This document shows, in pieces, positions 11,201 through 23,715 of a stretch of DNA of 64,000 bases (the first letter of the stretch is position 1; each line of letters starts with the position of its first letter). Below the pieces are notes generated by a model. The model was not told where the DNA came from. It saw only the letters and a list, made by a program, of their open reading frames with translations, and did no database searches. The stretch comes from Synanceia verrucosa (Eukaryota; Chordata; Actinopteri; Perciformes; Synanceiidae). Both the position numbers and the translations under genes were made by a program. Where the stretch lies: NCBI GenBank assembly GCA_029721515.1, contig CM056551.1, positions 30,167,437 through 30,231,436 on the forward strand. Reading direction: 5' to 3'.

Positions 11201-12167
11201 ACAAACAAAATGCAAAGAGGGAGTCTGTCTAAAAATATCCTGCAACTATAGCACCAGTGGCTCCATCCAAAAATACATGTTCTTGTTACGGGTGGAGTGT
11301 TTGGGTGGGTGTTAACGGGGATACAGGAGGTGGTTTCTGCTAATCTATGAAAACAAGTCATCAGAGCCACCTGACGACCCAACAGGGAAATCCTGCCGCT
11401 AACAGAGGACATGAATGGATGCTTTTTACGTGGTTCATCTTTGTTTTTTTTCCCAGAATGGGAGTGAAAGTGTGTTTACATATCCCAGAGTTCTTATCTG
11501 CAGCGTTGAGCGAGAGGGAAACCTAATCTCACCTTGACCTTGAACCTGTGTGGGACGATGCTGTTAAAACACACTCACCACCCTCCCTTCAAGTCGATTT
11601 GGCACTTTTTAAGTAAACATTTCTTATCTTTACCTTTTTTTTTCTTTCAAGAGGGGGAGGATCCAATACTCTTTTGTCAGATGACTCATTAATTTTTTGC
11701 TGTAAATTATTCATTTTTTTAAATTAAAGTTTTAATGTGATATTTTATTATATTTATTTATTTATTTATTTTATAATTTTACTTTTTTTTAATGGAATAG
11801 TTTTATTTTTATCTTTAAGTGAAGTTATTATTACCAGGTTGATTTACAAAGCTAAAGTTCTGTAGCCTATATTTCACCTGCACTCATTGATGTTGTATGT
11901 GGCTCTGAAACAATTCAACATGTTTTTTTTGTTGCATTTCAGTGCACAGATTTTCTGTTCTGTCCACTGTAAATAGTAAGGACCAAGATGTTGTAGTCAT
12001 ATGACTTGATTAGAGGCAGTTGGCTTGAGTTTATTTAAGTTTGGATGCTTAGATGGATCCTCTTTCATGCAGGAACTGGTGCGTCTTACTTTTCTGGCAG
12101 CGACAACAACAACATGTTTGCAAGATGTAGAACAAAAAGACAAACTCCAACTTCATCAAGAGGATCA

Positions 12168-12245
12168 GATCAGATGATCCTTCTTTTGTCCCACTAACAG
12201 TTAAATTCCCAGTGTCCCAGCAGCAACATTACAATAAAGACCTGT
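12168..12245 (-). repeat. Non-LTR retrotransposon 3'-end fragment
   Basis: GATCCTTCTTTTGTCCCACT then TTAAATTCCCAGTG is a diverged form of the LINE terminal sequence (minus orientation) found also at 50,094-50,200. Confidence 0.5.
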
Positions 12246-14256
12246 ATAAAAAATGATGTGAGCTTTGTGGTGCCACACGAGGAAATCAGAGGATCATAAA
12301 TCATCAGCGCTCATTCTCTGGTGTTCCATGAATTTCATGGAAATGCATCCAATAGTTTAAAATTCCATGCTGGACCAAAATTCAACAAAGACATCGTAGC
12401 GACGATCATACTGAGTGACTGATCAGTGATCAGTTCTGTACACCAAATGTACAATTCAGTGTTATCATGATACTTAAGACACAATACGATATTATCACGA
12501 TACAATATTATCAGAGGATCGGGGATTTATTTTCTTTTTACATGATTATTATATTTCAGAGGTTTATTGCACTTTTGCACTTTATTTTGTTCACAAAGTT
12601 CACTTCTTTGTTCCTTGTGCCTTCAATTGATGTCGTTGCAAGTGTTGAAGGGCTGAAAAATAACCCCTAACAAGTGCTCTGTATATACAGTATGTAGTAT
12701 GTAGCTCTTTTTTATAAAACATGACACCATTAATCACCTCCTCCTGAAGGAGCGTCACAGGCTGATAACTATCATATGATCTTCATTCTTTCCCTGAACT
12801 CAATTTTATTTCTTTGCTAGACAGAAAAATGTGGTAATGCTGCACTACGCTACGATATATAAGCCGCCTACATTCCTGTCAGAAGTGAGCAGCAGTCTGT
12901 CAGCAGACTTTTAGACTGATGTAAAGAAATATTGCCTGAGCTGGTGGGCGGCAGGAAATCAAGTGCTGCTGACAGTCATGTAGTCGACCACGACTTAGTG
13001 CTTTTCTGGGAATATGAGCTCTTTATTAGATTGTGAAAAAAGGCGGCCATGCTTCCAGGGAAGACATCCTCATATTTCCCTGTCAACACCAGCCGTGAGA
13101 GCGGACGTCCGGATGGATCGGTCAGGCCGTGGTCATCCAGGGGCTCTAGCTCTGCTACCTGGGGGCTTCTGGGACATTATCCTGCAGGAGTGGGAGAATA
13201 AGAAATGTTCGGCAGTTTGTAGGAAGATTGAGAAAGAAGCAGCTGTGCAAACATGGATTGCACCTCGTCTGCAGCAGATGGAGTGTGATTGTTGGAGGCT
13301 CCAGAGAAATTGACTTTCTCTTTGCTACCTAACGCGCTCTGGTCTCCTGTTCCTGTTCCTGATCCTGATCCAGGTCCTGATCCAATCTGGACCAGAAAAG
13401 TAGACTTTTACTCTTGGCGTGCTCTGAGAAGTGGTTGATATTTGTCTGAATGGGAAATCTCCAGGTATCGCATGCCAGACTGACTCATTTCAGACGGTCA
13501 TATCCACTGGTTGGATGTGATTATCGAAACAAGAGGAGAAAGTGCACGCTATATTCTGATTTCTGAGAGTGATCTGTTATGTTTCTATATTGATCAGGAT
13601 GAGTCCAGGTGCAGCAAGAACGTCAGGAACCTCCAGGCTTTCTCCGGCATCTTTTTCCCTCCCGCTGATTGCCAGAACAACTGTGACCACCGCAGCGCAC
13701 ATTTTTCCTTTAATAATTTCCATGCGTCCTCGCAGGGATTGAGAAAATTGCTGTCATAAGTGGTCGGCAGACGTATGCCGTTTCCCTCCACGTTAAAGTA
13801 AACACAGAGGAAACTCACCCTGTCTTTTGTTTATGCTGCTTTTCCAGTCGCCAAACAAATACGGCAAATTGGTCTTAATCAAAAACATTGTGAAAGTGCA
13901 AATGATTTTTGAGCAGCGATCCATCTGAAACATGTGACGCTCAGTAATGTATAGCATCTCCTCTAACTCCCCAAAGCCACAAAAGCCTTCCTCTACTTGG
14001 CTCTTTCTCTTTCCCTGCCTCTCATCTGTGCAGCCTCTCATTCCCCGCCAGCCATGGCCATTAATTAGCGCTCGCTTACAGGAACCAGATGACTTTTAAT
14101 AAATTAGGGTCATGTTTTGAATTGCTTTAATACTTCCATTCCAGCAACATGAAAGCATTCCTCTGCCATTTCAACCCAACGGGCCAGAATTCACAGAGAT
14201 TTGAGAGTGGCAGGACAGCTGCAGGACTCGCCCAGGTCCTGAATTATCCTTTAGAC

Positions 14257-15038
14257 CAGGGATGTCAAACAGACGGCCTGGGGCCCAGAACCGGCCTGCC
14301 AGTGGGTCCAGTGCAGCTTACTGGATGACTTTATGTCATTACTTCCAGGCTGTGTTGGTTTCTCCAAGAAATATTGAACGATAATCCAGTGTGCTTGGTC
14401 AAAATAGTCAAGAATTTAGACAGAAAAGATGAATGTTTTATCGTCCGTTTTTAGCCATAACCAGTAAATCAACGAGACATCTCAGGCTGTACATAATCTG
14501 ATTTGTAAATGGATTGTTCATTAACTCTTTGAGTGCCATTGATGTAATAATACGTCAAAGCGTTTTTTTTTTTTGCTTCTGGGATTCATAGTTGGAGCAT
14601 CAAAACAGGAAGTGGAGATGATCGAGATTAGAGAGCAAAACAAACAGAATCTGGACAAAAAGTGGTGATTTTGGTGAAAGTGTCCTCTACTCTACCTCTG
14701 ATAAAACAAGAATGGAACAAGGTAAAAACAAACATTTTTTTCATGATGAAATAGAGAGTCTCTTCTTTCATTTGAGCTACTCAGTGTTTTCAGAGTCATA
14801 GTACTAAATATTCTGTGGGTCTAGAAATATGACTCAAGATGGGTAAAAACACTGGAACAAGACACTTTTCTATTTTATAAAACAGCTGGCACTGTGTTTT
14901 CAGAATAAACTTGTACCTCTTCACACTAAAACATTTGGCGGTTTTATTATCGGTAGATTATAATGCAGTGGTTTTAAAATGGTCCGTCCCACTTGAGATC
15001 ACATTGGCCCGTTAACTAAAATGAGTTTGACACTCCTG
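14257..15038. mobile_element. hAT-type non-autonomous element
   Basis: Terminal inverted repeats CAGGGATGTCAAAC (14,257) and GTTTGACACTCCTG (ending 15,038) differ at one base. Flanking 8-bp segments CTTTAGAC and CTTTAGGT agree at six positions, consistent with a decayed hAT target duplication. No transposase remains. A second element (14,521-14,905) has inserted within it. A related 3' portion occurs at 16,590-16,758. Confidence 0.85.
14521..14905 (-). mobile_element. MITE-like element nested in the hAT element (inverted copy of 10,130-11,050)
   Basis: Starts TTAACTCTTTGAGTGCC and ends GGCACTGTG. The internal segment 14,580-14,712 is the reverse complement of 10,745-10,880. It separates the two halves of the hAT element; the downstream half resumes with AGAATAAA-TTGTACCTCTT, a phrase also present in the related hAT copy at 16,591. 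Confidence 0.7.
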
Positions 15039-16589
15039 CTTTAGGTCGCCATCGCTTCGCCATGTTTTACTTTTTCCCAGGCGCAGCGCTCTTGTTTTCA
15101 TAGCCAGGCTGTCAGGTTCATTAGACACCACAGCCCTACATTTACAATAATATGCCTCTGTCTAGCGCAGTTCCTCGTAACTGTTTCAGCCATCAAGATT
15201 GAGCCCAGGCCCAGTTTGCCATATCTTACCTTACCCCAGCTTTCCCCCTGGACTCAACTCCTTCCAGACTTTTTGTGGTTTCATCTCAAGTTATTCCACT
15301 TCAGGGAGATTTTCCTGATTAGTGTCACAGAGCTCAGCCCATACAGGCCAGTCCTCACGGTCCTCCATCATTTACATCTCCAGGATTCGTCATGCATGGT
15401 CCAGCTCTGGTCCTAAACCAGGAGCTAAACAACTGCAGCTCTAATCCGCCTTAAACAAGTCTCACATTCATTAAACTGGAGCTGGGTGGCCTCCCATGGT
15501 TATTTATTTTTTTCATCTCTTTCTCGGCAAATTCAGAGGTACAAGCGTGAAACTCTGTGTAACGTCTTGATTTGGATGACGGCTCGTAAAGGATTTATGT
15601 GCATCGATGTTCCCTTTAATGCCAAAGAAAGACAAACAAACTCAAAGTTCTGACCTCCAAAAAGATGTTGCGTGTTTTTTTTTTTTTTAGTGCACCTCAT
15701 AAATCCATGTATGCACTCTCCCCTTTCTCACTGCACTCTGGACATTAGTGACAAATCTATTACTGAGTCATTTCCCCATTTATTTTATTGCAATCCACTC
15801 AATTTAAGCAGGTAAAATTGCCATATTAACGTCCAGCTCTGGTTTTTGGCTGCTCACAGCGTAACTAATCTGGGCATGGCTGCTGTTCTGCTGCTGCGCT
15901 CCGTCGCTTTTCTTCTTTTTGATTTTTTTTCAGGAAGAAAAATGACCTTCATTTCAGAGAAACTGGGAGAGCTCGGCCCTTTTGGCTCTTTCTCTTTACG
16001 TTAGTTGGTCACTAACAACACTTTCTTCTCCTAATGAGACAGATAATTTCTTGGCTCTCTCTGAATGTGGGTACTCTTTCTTACTGGCCACCTTTGGCTT
16101 CATGCTTTTGGCATTTTATAACACCACAGACCAGAGGGATTAGCTTTAACTGCACCAGCCATTGACATTTGACTTGATTTACAAAGTTCCTCTGTTTCTT
16201 CACTTCTGCCTCTCCACAAAAGAACGAGTCTCCTTATGTTCCTGACTGAAGCAATTTAAAGGGCAAGCAGCGTCTTTAACACTAATTAGAGGGATGTGTT
16301 AATTAGCACTACCCTACCATAACACCAGTTGTTGCTTATGGCTTGACGTTGATTAAAGCTTCAGTAGCATTGTGAAAATTGGACTTAAAAATTCATCTTT
16401 ATGCAGACGATACCTTTTATACTGTGTAGCTGCTTTTGTTCAGTTAGCTTCAGAGAAAATAAATGTCTTTCTCCAGATCCTGAGATATAAATAATCTCCA
16501 CTTTGTCTGGATTTCATATTCAGAGAGAAAATCTTGTTATGCAACAGAATCTCGGTAATGTCATTTATTGATGCCTTGGCTCATCAATC
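15039..16589. other. Intergenic sequence, nothing recognised
   Basis: Unique-looking DNA. A segment at about 16,250-16,330 with ACTAATTAGAGGG and TTAATTAGCACTA has homeodomain-type TAATTA cores and could be a regulatory element; cross-species conservation would be needed to say so. Confidence 0.4.
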
Positions 16590-16758
16590 AAGAATAAATT
16601 TGTACCTCTTTATGCAAAAAGAAAGAGAAACTCTTGGAAGTCTTATCATTGATAGGTTATTATGCACTGGTTTAACTGGTCTGACCCACTTATCATATCA
16701 TAGATCACTTATCATAGATCATATTGGCCCATGAACTAAAAAGAGTTTGATTCCCCTG
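16590..16758. repeat. 3' portion of a second hAT-type element
   Basis: From AGAATAAATTTGTACCTCTT to GAGTTTGATTCCCCTG this matches the last ~150 bp of the element ending at 15,038 (TTGTACCTCTT, GGTTATTATGCA-TGGTTTAA, ATATTGGCCC, GAGTTTGA). It is more diverged and has a local duplication of TTATCATA-GATCA. Confidence 0.75.
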
Positions 16759-17913
16759 TTTTACCTAATCAGATCATTTGTGCAGCTGAGGAAGTGAGTG
16801 ATGGATGAAGCTCATTGTGGAGGAACTGGTTTAGCTCTGCAGACGTCCACGCCCTCCTGGTCATCACATGGCCCCCACACTAAACAAATATACAACCCAG
16901 TCTGGTCCTGTTTTGCTTCCTCTCCAGCGGCTCAGATGCCCTTGACTTTGTTCCCGACGTCTTCAATGCTAATTCTCTCAGGTTAGAACAATAAACAGCG
17001 AAACCAGGAGGAGGCCACACTTCCTGTCTGCACGAGAAAGACCAGAGGAGTGACAGGAAAGGAGGTCAGGGAGACAGAAAGGGAAGGTAGATGAGGCTGA
17101 ACAAATGTGAAAGAGGAGGAAAAAGAAAATGGCAGCAGAGGAGAGGAATGTGATGCATGACTGTGCGTCTGTCACCTTTTTCTTATTTGCATGGGAACAG
17201 TCTGGAGAAGCTGCTGTAAACAAACTCTTTTAATCCATTTCAGTCTGCTGGACTTCCATCCCTTTGCCTTGAAGTTGATTATTATTGGTCAAACTGGAGA
17301 AGATTTGGTGCAATAAAATATAAACTAAGATAAAAGTAAGGCACAATAATGTGCATGTAAAATGAATAAGCATTAAAATCATGATTAAAAACAAAATAAA
17401 AAAATCAGTGTCCATAAAAATAAATCCTGTTTCTGGAATATTTATATTTGACCTCCCACGTCTGACACTTATTTTGTGCTTCATTTTAGATTGCTCACAA
17501 TTTAACTGAGTCCAAATCAAGACCAAGTCCAGAGCAAACTGAGTCTGAGTCAATGTTTGTTTTATGTAAAGGATGAAATGACTATTAATACTTTAACCCC
17601 AACTTAACTCTACTTCATTTTAACTCTGGGTTAAAATAATATTTCACCCACAAGAGTGATTACTACTCTGTTAAAATGTGAACATGGTTGTAGGGCTGCA
17701 CAGTATCAGGAAGACGTGCGGTAACCTTGTTGAATGCTGCAATATGATAAGAATGATAGTTCATTTCTTCTTGCTAACATGTTTCCTCTGATCAATGTGT
17801 GTCATCAAGAGTGGTGCTGCTCTTTTTAATTCTTCTTGCAGGTATGGCAATGGTGCTGAATTTTCAATATAATCACTTTGTGAGGCTGACAGAAGCTGAA
17901 ACTGCAGGCTGCC

Positions 17914-17945
17914 TCTTTCTTTCTTTCTTTCTTTCTTTCTCTCTT
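17914..17945. repeat. TTTC microsatellite
   Basis: A run of CTTT tetranucleotides, about six perfect units. Confidence 0.85.
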
Positions 17946-18689
17946 CAACATCTGGCTGCAGGCATCTTTAGGATTCCATCAATGCCACAGCGAGGGGGGA
18001 AACCCCGCAGTTGAAAAAAAGAGCAGCCTCAGCAGTCTGAGCTCTGGCCAGCTCGCATCAACTCCATCAACCTCTCAGTTGTCTCTGAGCTCCAGATCCA
18101 GCCCTGCCAAGAGCCAGGGAGGAATGAGGTGCAAAGAGGGAGCTCATTTTAGTCCCAGTAAAAGAAAACCAGGGGATGGGGTTGTGTGTTTGAATGGCAG
18201 CTATGCACTTCCAGCTGTTGCGCTTCATCGAGGCAATTAGCTGTAATCAACCCTGTGAGCTTCTGGGTGTTCGTAGACACTTTCACACGCCGGCGATCCA
18301 CCGGACATCCCTCATCACCACATCCCAATCACACACTGGTACTAGCTGGAAACCAGCGAGGCTTCGGCCCGCTGTAAAAAGTGCAGGACGCGAACAGAAC
18401 ATGGGTGTTTGGGCACATGTGTGGTGGCTGTTTGCAGCCGGGTCTCGGTGGGCCTCTCCGGCTCTGGCCATGTGTTGCGCACATGTTCCCATCAGCCGCC
18501 GTGAATCAGCCTTTTGTGCGGAGCAGCATCCTCCACAGCAGTTACTGTTTCCCCTCGTTATAAACAACGACCGGGTCCGCCTTTCCACCTGAGTGAAAAC
18601 ACCTTTACTGTGCTGCTTGTACCCATATAGACACACTGTTGGAGAAATTCCCACATTAAATGGTTGAATATCCAACATTTAACAGATTA

Positions 18690-19000
18690 TAGCATTATCT
18701 CATTCACTAAAACACATTTTCTCTTAAGGAATGACAGGAAACGACTGGAATTTAATTTAATCTCAATCATAAAATATTAATAATGTGTTTTTAAGACTGT
18801 AAAATTGAAAATTCATAACAATAGTAATCATATTTTGTCATTAAAGATATGATTTTGATAGAAGAGTTTGTATATACTGGTGGATTAACCATTACAGAAA
18901 GATTAAAAATATTGTGGTATAATCAGTAATACTGAGCAGAGGTGGAGGTAAACATCTGACACTGGGTGGAGGATAATAAATCTGTGAAGCTCTGTCAGTC
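18690..19000 (+). repeat. Dispersed repeat family A
   Basis: The part at 18,840-19,000 shares GGTGGATTAACCATTACAGA and CATCTGACACTGGGTGGAGG with 11,060-11,200. The upstream part has AAAACACAT and GGAATGACAGGAAA, which recur at 40,605-40,635 and, inverted, at 27,020-27,050. Confidence 0.65.
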
Positions 19001-20094
19001 ACACAGAGAGGAGAGGTTGTCCTTCTCCTGATCTACTGTGACTGATCCCTGTGACCAGAGTCATTATGGGATGTCAGGCCTGCAGGCCGACTGCTGCTCT
19101 GAACAGCTGCCGAAGAAGAAATGGAGTGAAAAATTCCACTCGCAGTTTCCATAAACTGAACTGAGATATGATTTACTTAAAAAAAAAACTTTCCGCTGCG
19201 TTTTTGTACAGAATGCATTTACCTTTAAAATCATTAGATATTGATATTGAGATAATTACACTTTGAAACATGCAGAATGAACATTTGGTAGCCTGCATTT
19301 TAATGTGAAAGTCCATTGAGAGGAAATTTAAGAGATGTTTGAGGGAACTTTGTGCTCGAGTAAACAATGATCATAAACACATTGGTTGTATAGATTTTAA
19401 TTGTGAAATAGATTATACTGCTTGTCTGATTGTTAGAGGCCAAAGTCGTAATTGAAACTGACATTTGATTAATTGCTCAGCTGTAATCTAACTATAATGA
19501 ACCTGAGGAGTGTCATGTCTATGGTTTGTTCACATCGACATAGTTTGTATGACTTACAGTACGTCTGCATGGTCTCTCCCCCTCCTCTGGTAACTTCTGC
19601 AGCTGGCTGTGATTGGCATGCAGCATCGGATTATAGCTGGCTAGCATCCTCGCTAACACAGCAAACGAATGGGACAAAACTTAATTATGACCACAAATGT
19701 ATTTCACAAATTGCTGTGAAGACACTGTCTGGTCAACTGAGAGGGAAGGCCCCATTAAGTACCCATCAATGGATGTCTGCTGGACTGAACTTTAGCAGGT
19801 TAGCTGTAGCTGGCGTTAGCTTCCTGGAGCTCTTCCTGTAGATCTTTGTGGTACTAGCAGGTAGTGCTTTATGTCCGTCTCGGCAGTTTGTAGTTTTTAA
19901 AGACCGGAAAGACATGGAAGCCTCTGTATGAGCGACCCGCTCTATGTAAAGACAGATAACTGATTCTTCATCTAGGAGGATAAGTCAGATTGTTGGCATA
20001 TGTTATTTTACACCAGTGAGGATCTATTTATGAAGATGTTGATTTGAAGGTAATAAAATACTTTACAAAAAATTACATAGTGTCCCTGTAGTGA

Positions 20095-20190
20095 CTTAAG
20101 TATAGTGATATTATCATATTGTGACTTCAGTATTGTGATGATATTGAATTGTGACTTAAATATATTATCATAATATGATAATACAAAAAG
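20095..20190. repeat. Diverged copies of the 30-bp ATCATGAT-type minisatellite
   Basis: Repeated GTGACTTAAGTAT / GTGATATTATCATATT phrases read as decayed relatives of the array at 20,972-21,640, about 0.8 kb away. Spacing is irregular. Confidence 0.55.
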
Positions 20191-20971
20191 GCACCAAAAG
20201 TGTGTCCATGCAGAAAATCCCCTGCCTTAACCTGAGCTCTTTGTCTCCAGCTGTCTCACCATAAACCTCCTCTCACATTCACCTCCGCTCATGTCCACAT
20301 CCTGCACAGACTGGACTGACCCTGGACCAGAGTGGCATGTTGATGCCCTGGCAGGAGCTTCTGGCATCAGCAGCGTTCTTTTATTTCAGCGTTTCTGCTC
20401 TTGTGAAGAATAACTCCCCCGTGTCCGAACCTCAGACCAAATAAGACCTCAGCCAAGTATTTCTGCACCACATGCAGCAACATTAGTGGATTCTGGAACG
20501 GTGCTTGAATGGACGTACATTATTACTTTTCTGGCTCAGTCGACTTTACTGCTTCATATATTTATGCTTAACTGCAGTGTGAATCTCTGCAGTGGGCGGA
20601 GAGGATTATGGGGGATTCCTAGCATGCACTGAGCAAAAGGCAAGATATTCCGAACAGTCACGAAAACTAGCTCATTTACACATATTGTTACAACTGCTAA
20701 ATACTTTTTAAAATCAAGTGTGGTTTAAATGCATTTTCATGTCGTCAGGATGGTTGAACGGTACTCTTTGGACTGTAGAAGTGTTGTCACAATACTGGAA
20801 CTTTTTGATACCATTTTCAGCTCCAGGCTAAAAAAAAAACCCAGGAGTTGGTTTAAACCAAAACATCACACATTCAGAAAATGTGTGGAAATATTCATGA
20901 CAAAAACAACAGAAACATATACTGACATGTGAATTAATCATACAAAAATCAGCTGGGTGGCAGTCTTTAAA
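20191..20971. other. Intergenic sequence, nothing recognised
   Basis: Unique-looking DNA between two related minisatellite tracts; no gene or element seen. Confidence 0.5.
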
Positions 20972-21645
20972 TATCATGATAATATTGTATCATGACTCAG
21001 ATATCATGATAATATTATATCATGACTCAGATATCATGATAATATATCATGACTCAGATATCATGATAATATTGTATCATGACTCAGATTTCATGATAAT
21101 ACTGTATCATGACTCAGATATCATGATAATATTGTATCATGACTCAGATATCATGATAATACTGTATCATGACTCAGATTTCATGATAATACTGTATCAT
21201 GACTCAGATATCATGATAATATTGTATCATGGCTCAGATTTCATGATAATACTGTATCATGACTCAGATATCATGATAATATTGTATCATGACTCAGATT
21301 TCATGATAATACTGTATCATGACTCAGATATCATGATAATATTGTATCATGACTCAAATATCATGATAATACTGTATCATGACTCAGATTTCATGATAAT
21401 ACTGTATCATGACTCAGATATCATGATAATATTGTATCATGACTCAGATATCATGATAATATTGTATCATGACTCAGATATCATGATAATATTGTATCAT
21501 GACTCAGATATCATGATAATATTGTATTGTGGCTCAAGTATTGTGATGATATTATAATATATTATGACTTAAATATTGTGATATTATTGTATCATGACTT
21601 AGATATTGTGATACTATCATATTGTGACTCAAGTATCATGATAAT
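20972..21645. repeat. 30-bp minisatellite carrying an AP-1-type site in nearly every unit
   Basis: About 19 units of 30 bp (TATCATGATAATATTGTATC then ATGACTCAGA) run from 20,972 to about 21,535, then decay to 21,645. One unit is 3 bp short; variants are mainly TATTG/TACTG and GATA/GATTT. TGACTCA occurs about 18 times. Each unit also contains the palindrome TATCATGATA. The 193-codon open frame over it (unit MIILYHDSDI) is an artefact of the period being a multiple of three. Confidence 0.95.
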
Positions 21646-23225
21646 TGCAAAATGCAAGATTAGTTTTATGTCTAAAATGATTCTATCAGCACAGACATTT
21701 ACATCGATAGTCTGGCGTTATAACTGATTTGCCTCAGGTGCACTGTGGAGTGGGTTCGACTGTTTTTAATGGCAGGCTAAACTAGCACCATTGACTTTAG
21801 TTAGTCTAGCACCAGTGAACTCTGCAACTAGAAGGACTGAATGAAATTTGTTGAAAACTGTCTCCACACGTCTGCAACACTCCAGCTCACTTGGAGATGA
21901 GGCCTCATGTCAAAAATCCTGAAGTACCCCTTTCAGACTGAGAATTTTAGCTATAAACGTTTGATATGGCATATTCAGGATAATAAATGTGGTGGTAGAT
22001 GACAGATTTGCAGGTTAGAAACAGATTTCACGAACTTTGCTATAAACTTTATGGTTTGACTCATTCACAGTCAGTGTTTCTCAGCATTTAACTTCATTTC
22101 CTGCTCCGTAATGAACCTGACTAATTAGTGGCAGCTTGTTGTGACCTGGCCTCTATAAATAGGCTTCCTTTTGCCTCGAGCCTCCTGTCAAGCCCGGCCC
22201 TCTTAGTGGTCTCAGAAGGTCTTTACCGATGAGAGGCGCAGGACGGTTAATGTCAACCACATGTGGAGAGGAAAAGGGTTTACAGTGAAGGCAAGCAAAG
22301 ACGCTTCATCTCTTAAGTGATAATTACTTGATTCCTACTCTGCTTCCCTCAGTGTCGGCCTTTGATCTGCAGTGAGTCGGTGTGCAAGACAAGCTTGAAA
22401 TTACAGGAGAGAGTAATGACTTTAAAAGCCCCGTACTTTACTGTTACATGTGTAATTAGGGGCTCTCTCCAGCTCCCTTACCCCTTGCTTTTCGTCCTTC
22501 CCACCAGCTATCCTTCCACTCGTATGTACCGTTTGTTCGCTGTGTGTTTGTCTGCACTTGCATAAATGCCTCTTGACACATTTGCCACCGACTATGACTC
22601 AGATGCCAGTGGAACAGCGTCTCTGCCAACTGCACATATTTTCGAAGTCAAGATTTGCAAGCGTCTTTCAGAGAAACCCCCTCGCTTGTGAACAGAACAA
22701 GAGTCTGTAGGAGGCAAACTGCAGTTATTCAATAGAGTATTGTCCATTTTTAGCATCTGAAATGCCACACTGTGGTTTCTATAAGCACAGTGTGACATTT
22801 TCTGCCGCTAAGGGTCACAATGAAAACAATGGGAACAGAGGGAGTCTGGTTCTGGTGGTGCAGCAGTGAGGGATCATGGGAGTTGTAGTCTTTCTGTCAG
22901 TCAGGATTCCTTCAGTGTGCATCGTTCAGGAGGTTTTTACCACAGAGGTCTCCTCCTCTGTTCGGAGGATGCAGGATGAGCTGCTGCTGACATTAGCTTA
23001 GCTTGTTCCTCCGATAATTTCATCCAAACGGCCGACCATTAAAGTCCTTCATGTGCTTAAACTGTAGAGTTAAAACCCGCCAACATAGAAAAAAGAGTAT
23101 CATTAAAATGTGGCTTGAAACTGAATAAAAATTAAATTGATGATGATACGACGTCAACGACAGGTGACTGAATGAATCAGACCGATTTGAACACTGTTGG
23201 AAACATTTAGGATAATGTACTGTAT
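21646..23225. other. Intergenic sequence with one inverted repeat-family copy
   Basis: No gene recognised. Positions 22,080-22,560 look non-repetitive, with a TATAAATA word at 22,154 and TAATTAG at 22,122; their meaning is unclear. The repeat at 22,860-23,030 is listed separately. Confidence 0.45.
22860..23030 (-). repeat. Inverted copy of the repeat at 32,900-33,060
   Basis: GGGAGTTGTAGTCTT, CAGTCAGGATTCCTTC, TTTTTACCACAGAGGTCTCC and ATTAGCTTAGCTTGTTCCTC appear in reverse order and complement at the end of the 32.1-33.06 kb complex. The shared length is about 150 bp. Confidence 0.75.
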
Positions 23226-23600
23226 GGGTGGGAAAAATATTGATATGGCAATGTATTGTGATTTTATTTTTCTTCTGATATAGATTTTTAATTTTTTCAA
23301 TATTGTATTTTTTTTCCCCAAAAAAGTCATGCTTTGGGCTCACTGTAAATCCAGAATGACCTCTGCACGTTGAGATAAAACATCTGCGCTAACTTCGACA
23401 GCCCTTATATATGTATGTGTATATATATATATATATATATAAACTTGTACTCTACATATATACAACTTGTATTTTAAGCTACTAATTTCTAAGTGATCTT
23501 TGTAGAATATGTCACAATATGTCGCAATATGACAATAATATATCGTAGCACAATGCGTATCATATCCTGAAATTCTTGCCAATACCTACCTCAATGTACT
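23226..23600. repeat. Probable MITE with TA microsatellite inside
   Basis: It opens with GGGTGGGAAAAATATTGATA and ends in AATATGTCGCAATATGACAA and ATATCGTAGCACAATGCG, wording common to fish hAT-type MITEs that contain GATATCG-like words. A TA run is at 23,421-23,440. Precise ends and target duplication not determined. Confidence 0.45.
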
Positions 23601-23715
23601 TTAAATACTTATATCACAGGTAGAGTCACTAATAATGAATAATAAAGTAGAATACAGACATGTTACATATGACACATTTAAAAGTAGTGAAGCGGAGGAG
23701 CAGCGTCTCTGCCTC

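Larger units (their letters stand above)
11051..14256. other. Intergenic sequence with repeat fragments
   Basis: No gene recognised. A family A fragment lies at 11,060-11,200 and a minus-oriented LINE 3' end at 12,168-12,245. AT-rich text lies around 11,690-11,820 and 12,420-12,560 (TATCATGATA/TATCACGATA words, as in hAT-type MITEs). Positions 12,690-14,250 look unique and somewhat GC-richer; two short AT-poor open frames (13,014-13,313 and 13,594-13,818 on the minus strand) have no recognisable domain. Confidence 0.5.
16759..20094. other. Intergenic sequence with repeat fragments
   Basis: No gene recognised. Items seen: a hAT-like TAGGGCTGCACAGTATC start at 17,691-17,765, a TTTC microsatellite at 17,914-17,945, and family A fragments at 18,690-18,790 and 18,840-19,000. 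Positions 18,190-18,600 are GC-rich with overlapping short open frames on both strands but no recognisable domain. Confidence 0.5.

Noticed and set aside
18190..18680. Possible coding exon in a GC-rich stretch with frames on both strands
   Set aside because: Three overlapping frames of similar length, no recognisable residues, and no consistent splice sites.
20976..21557. 193-codon frame of repeated MIILYHDSD
   Set aside because: Read-through of the 30-bp minisatellite; no non-repeat part.
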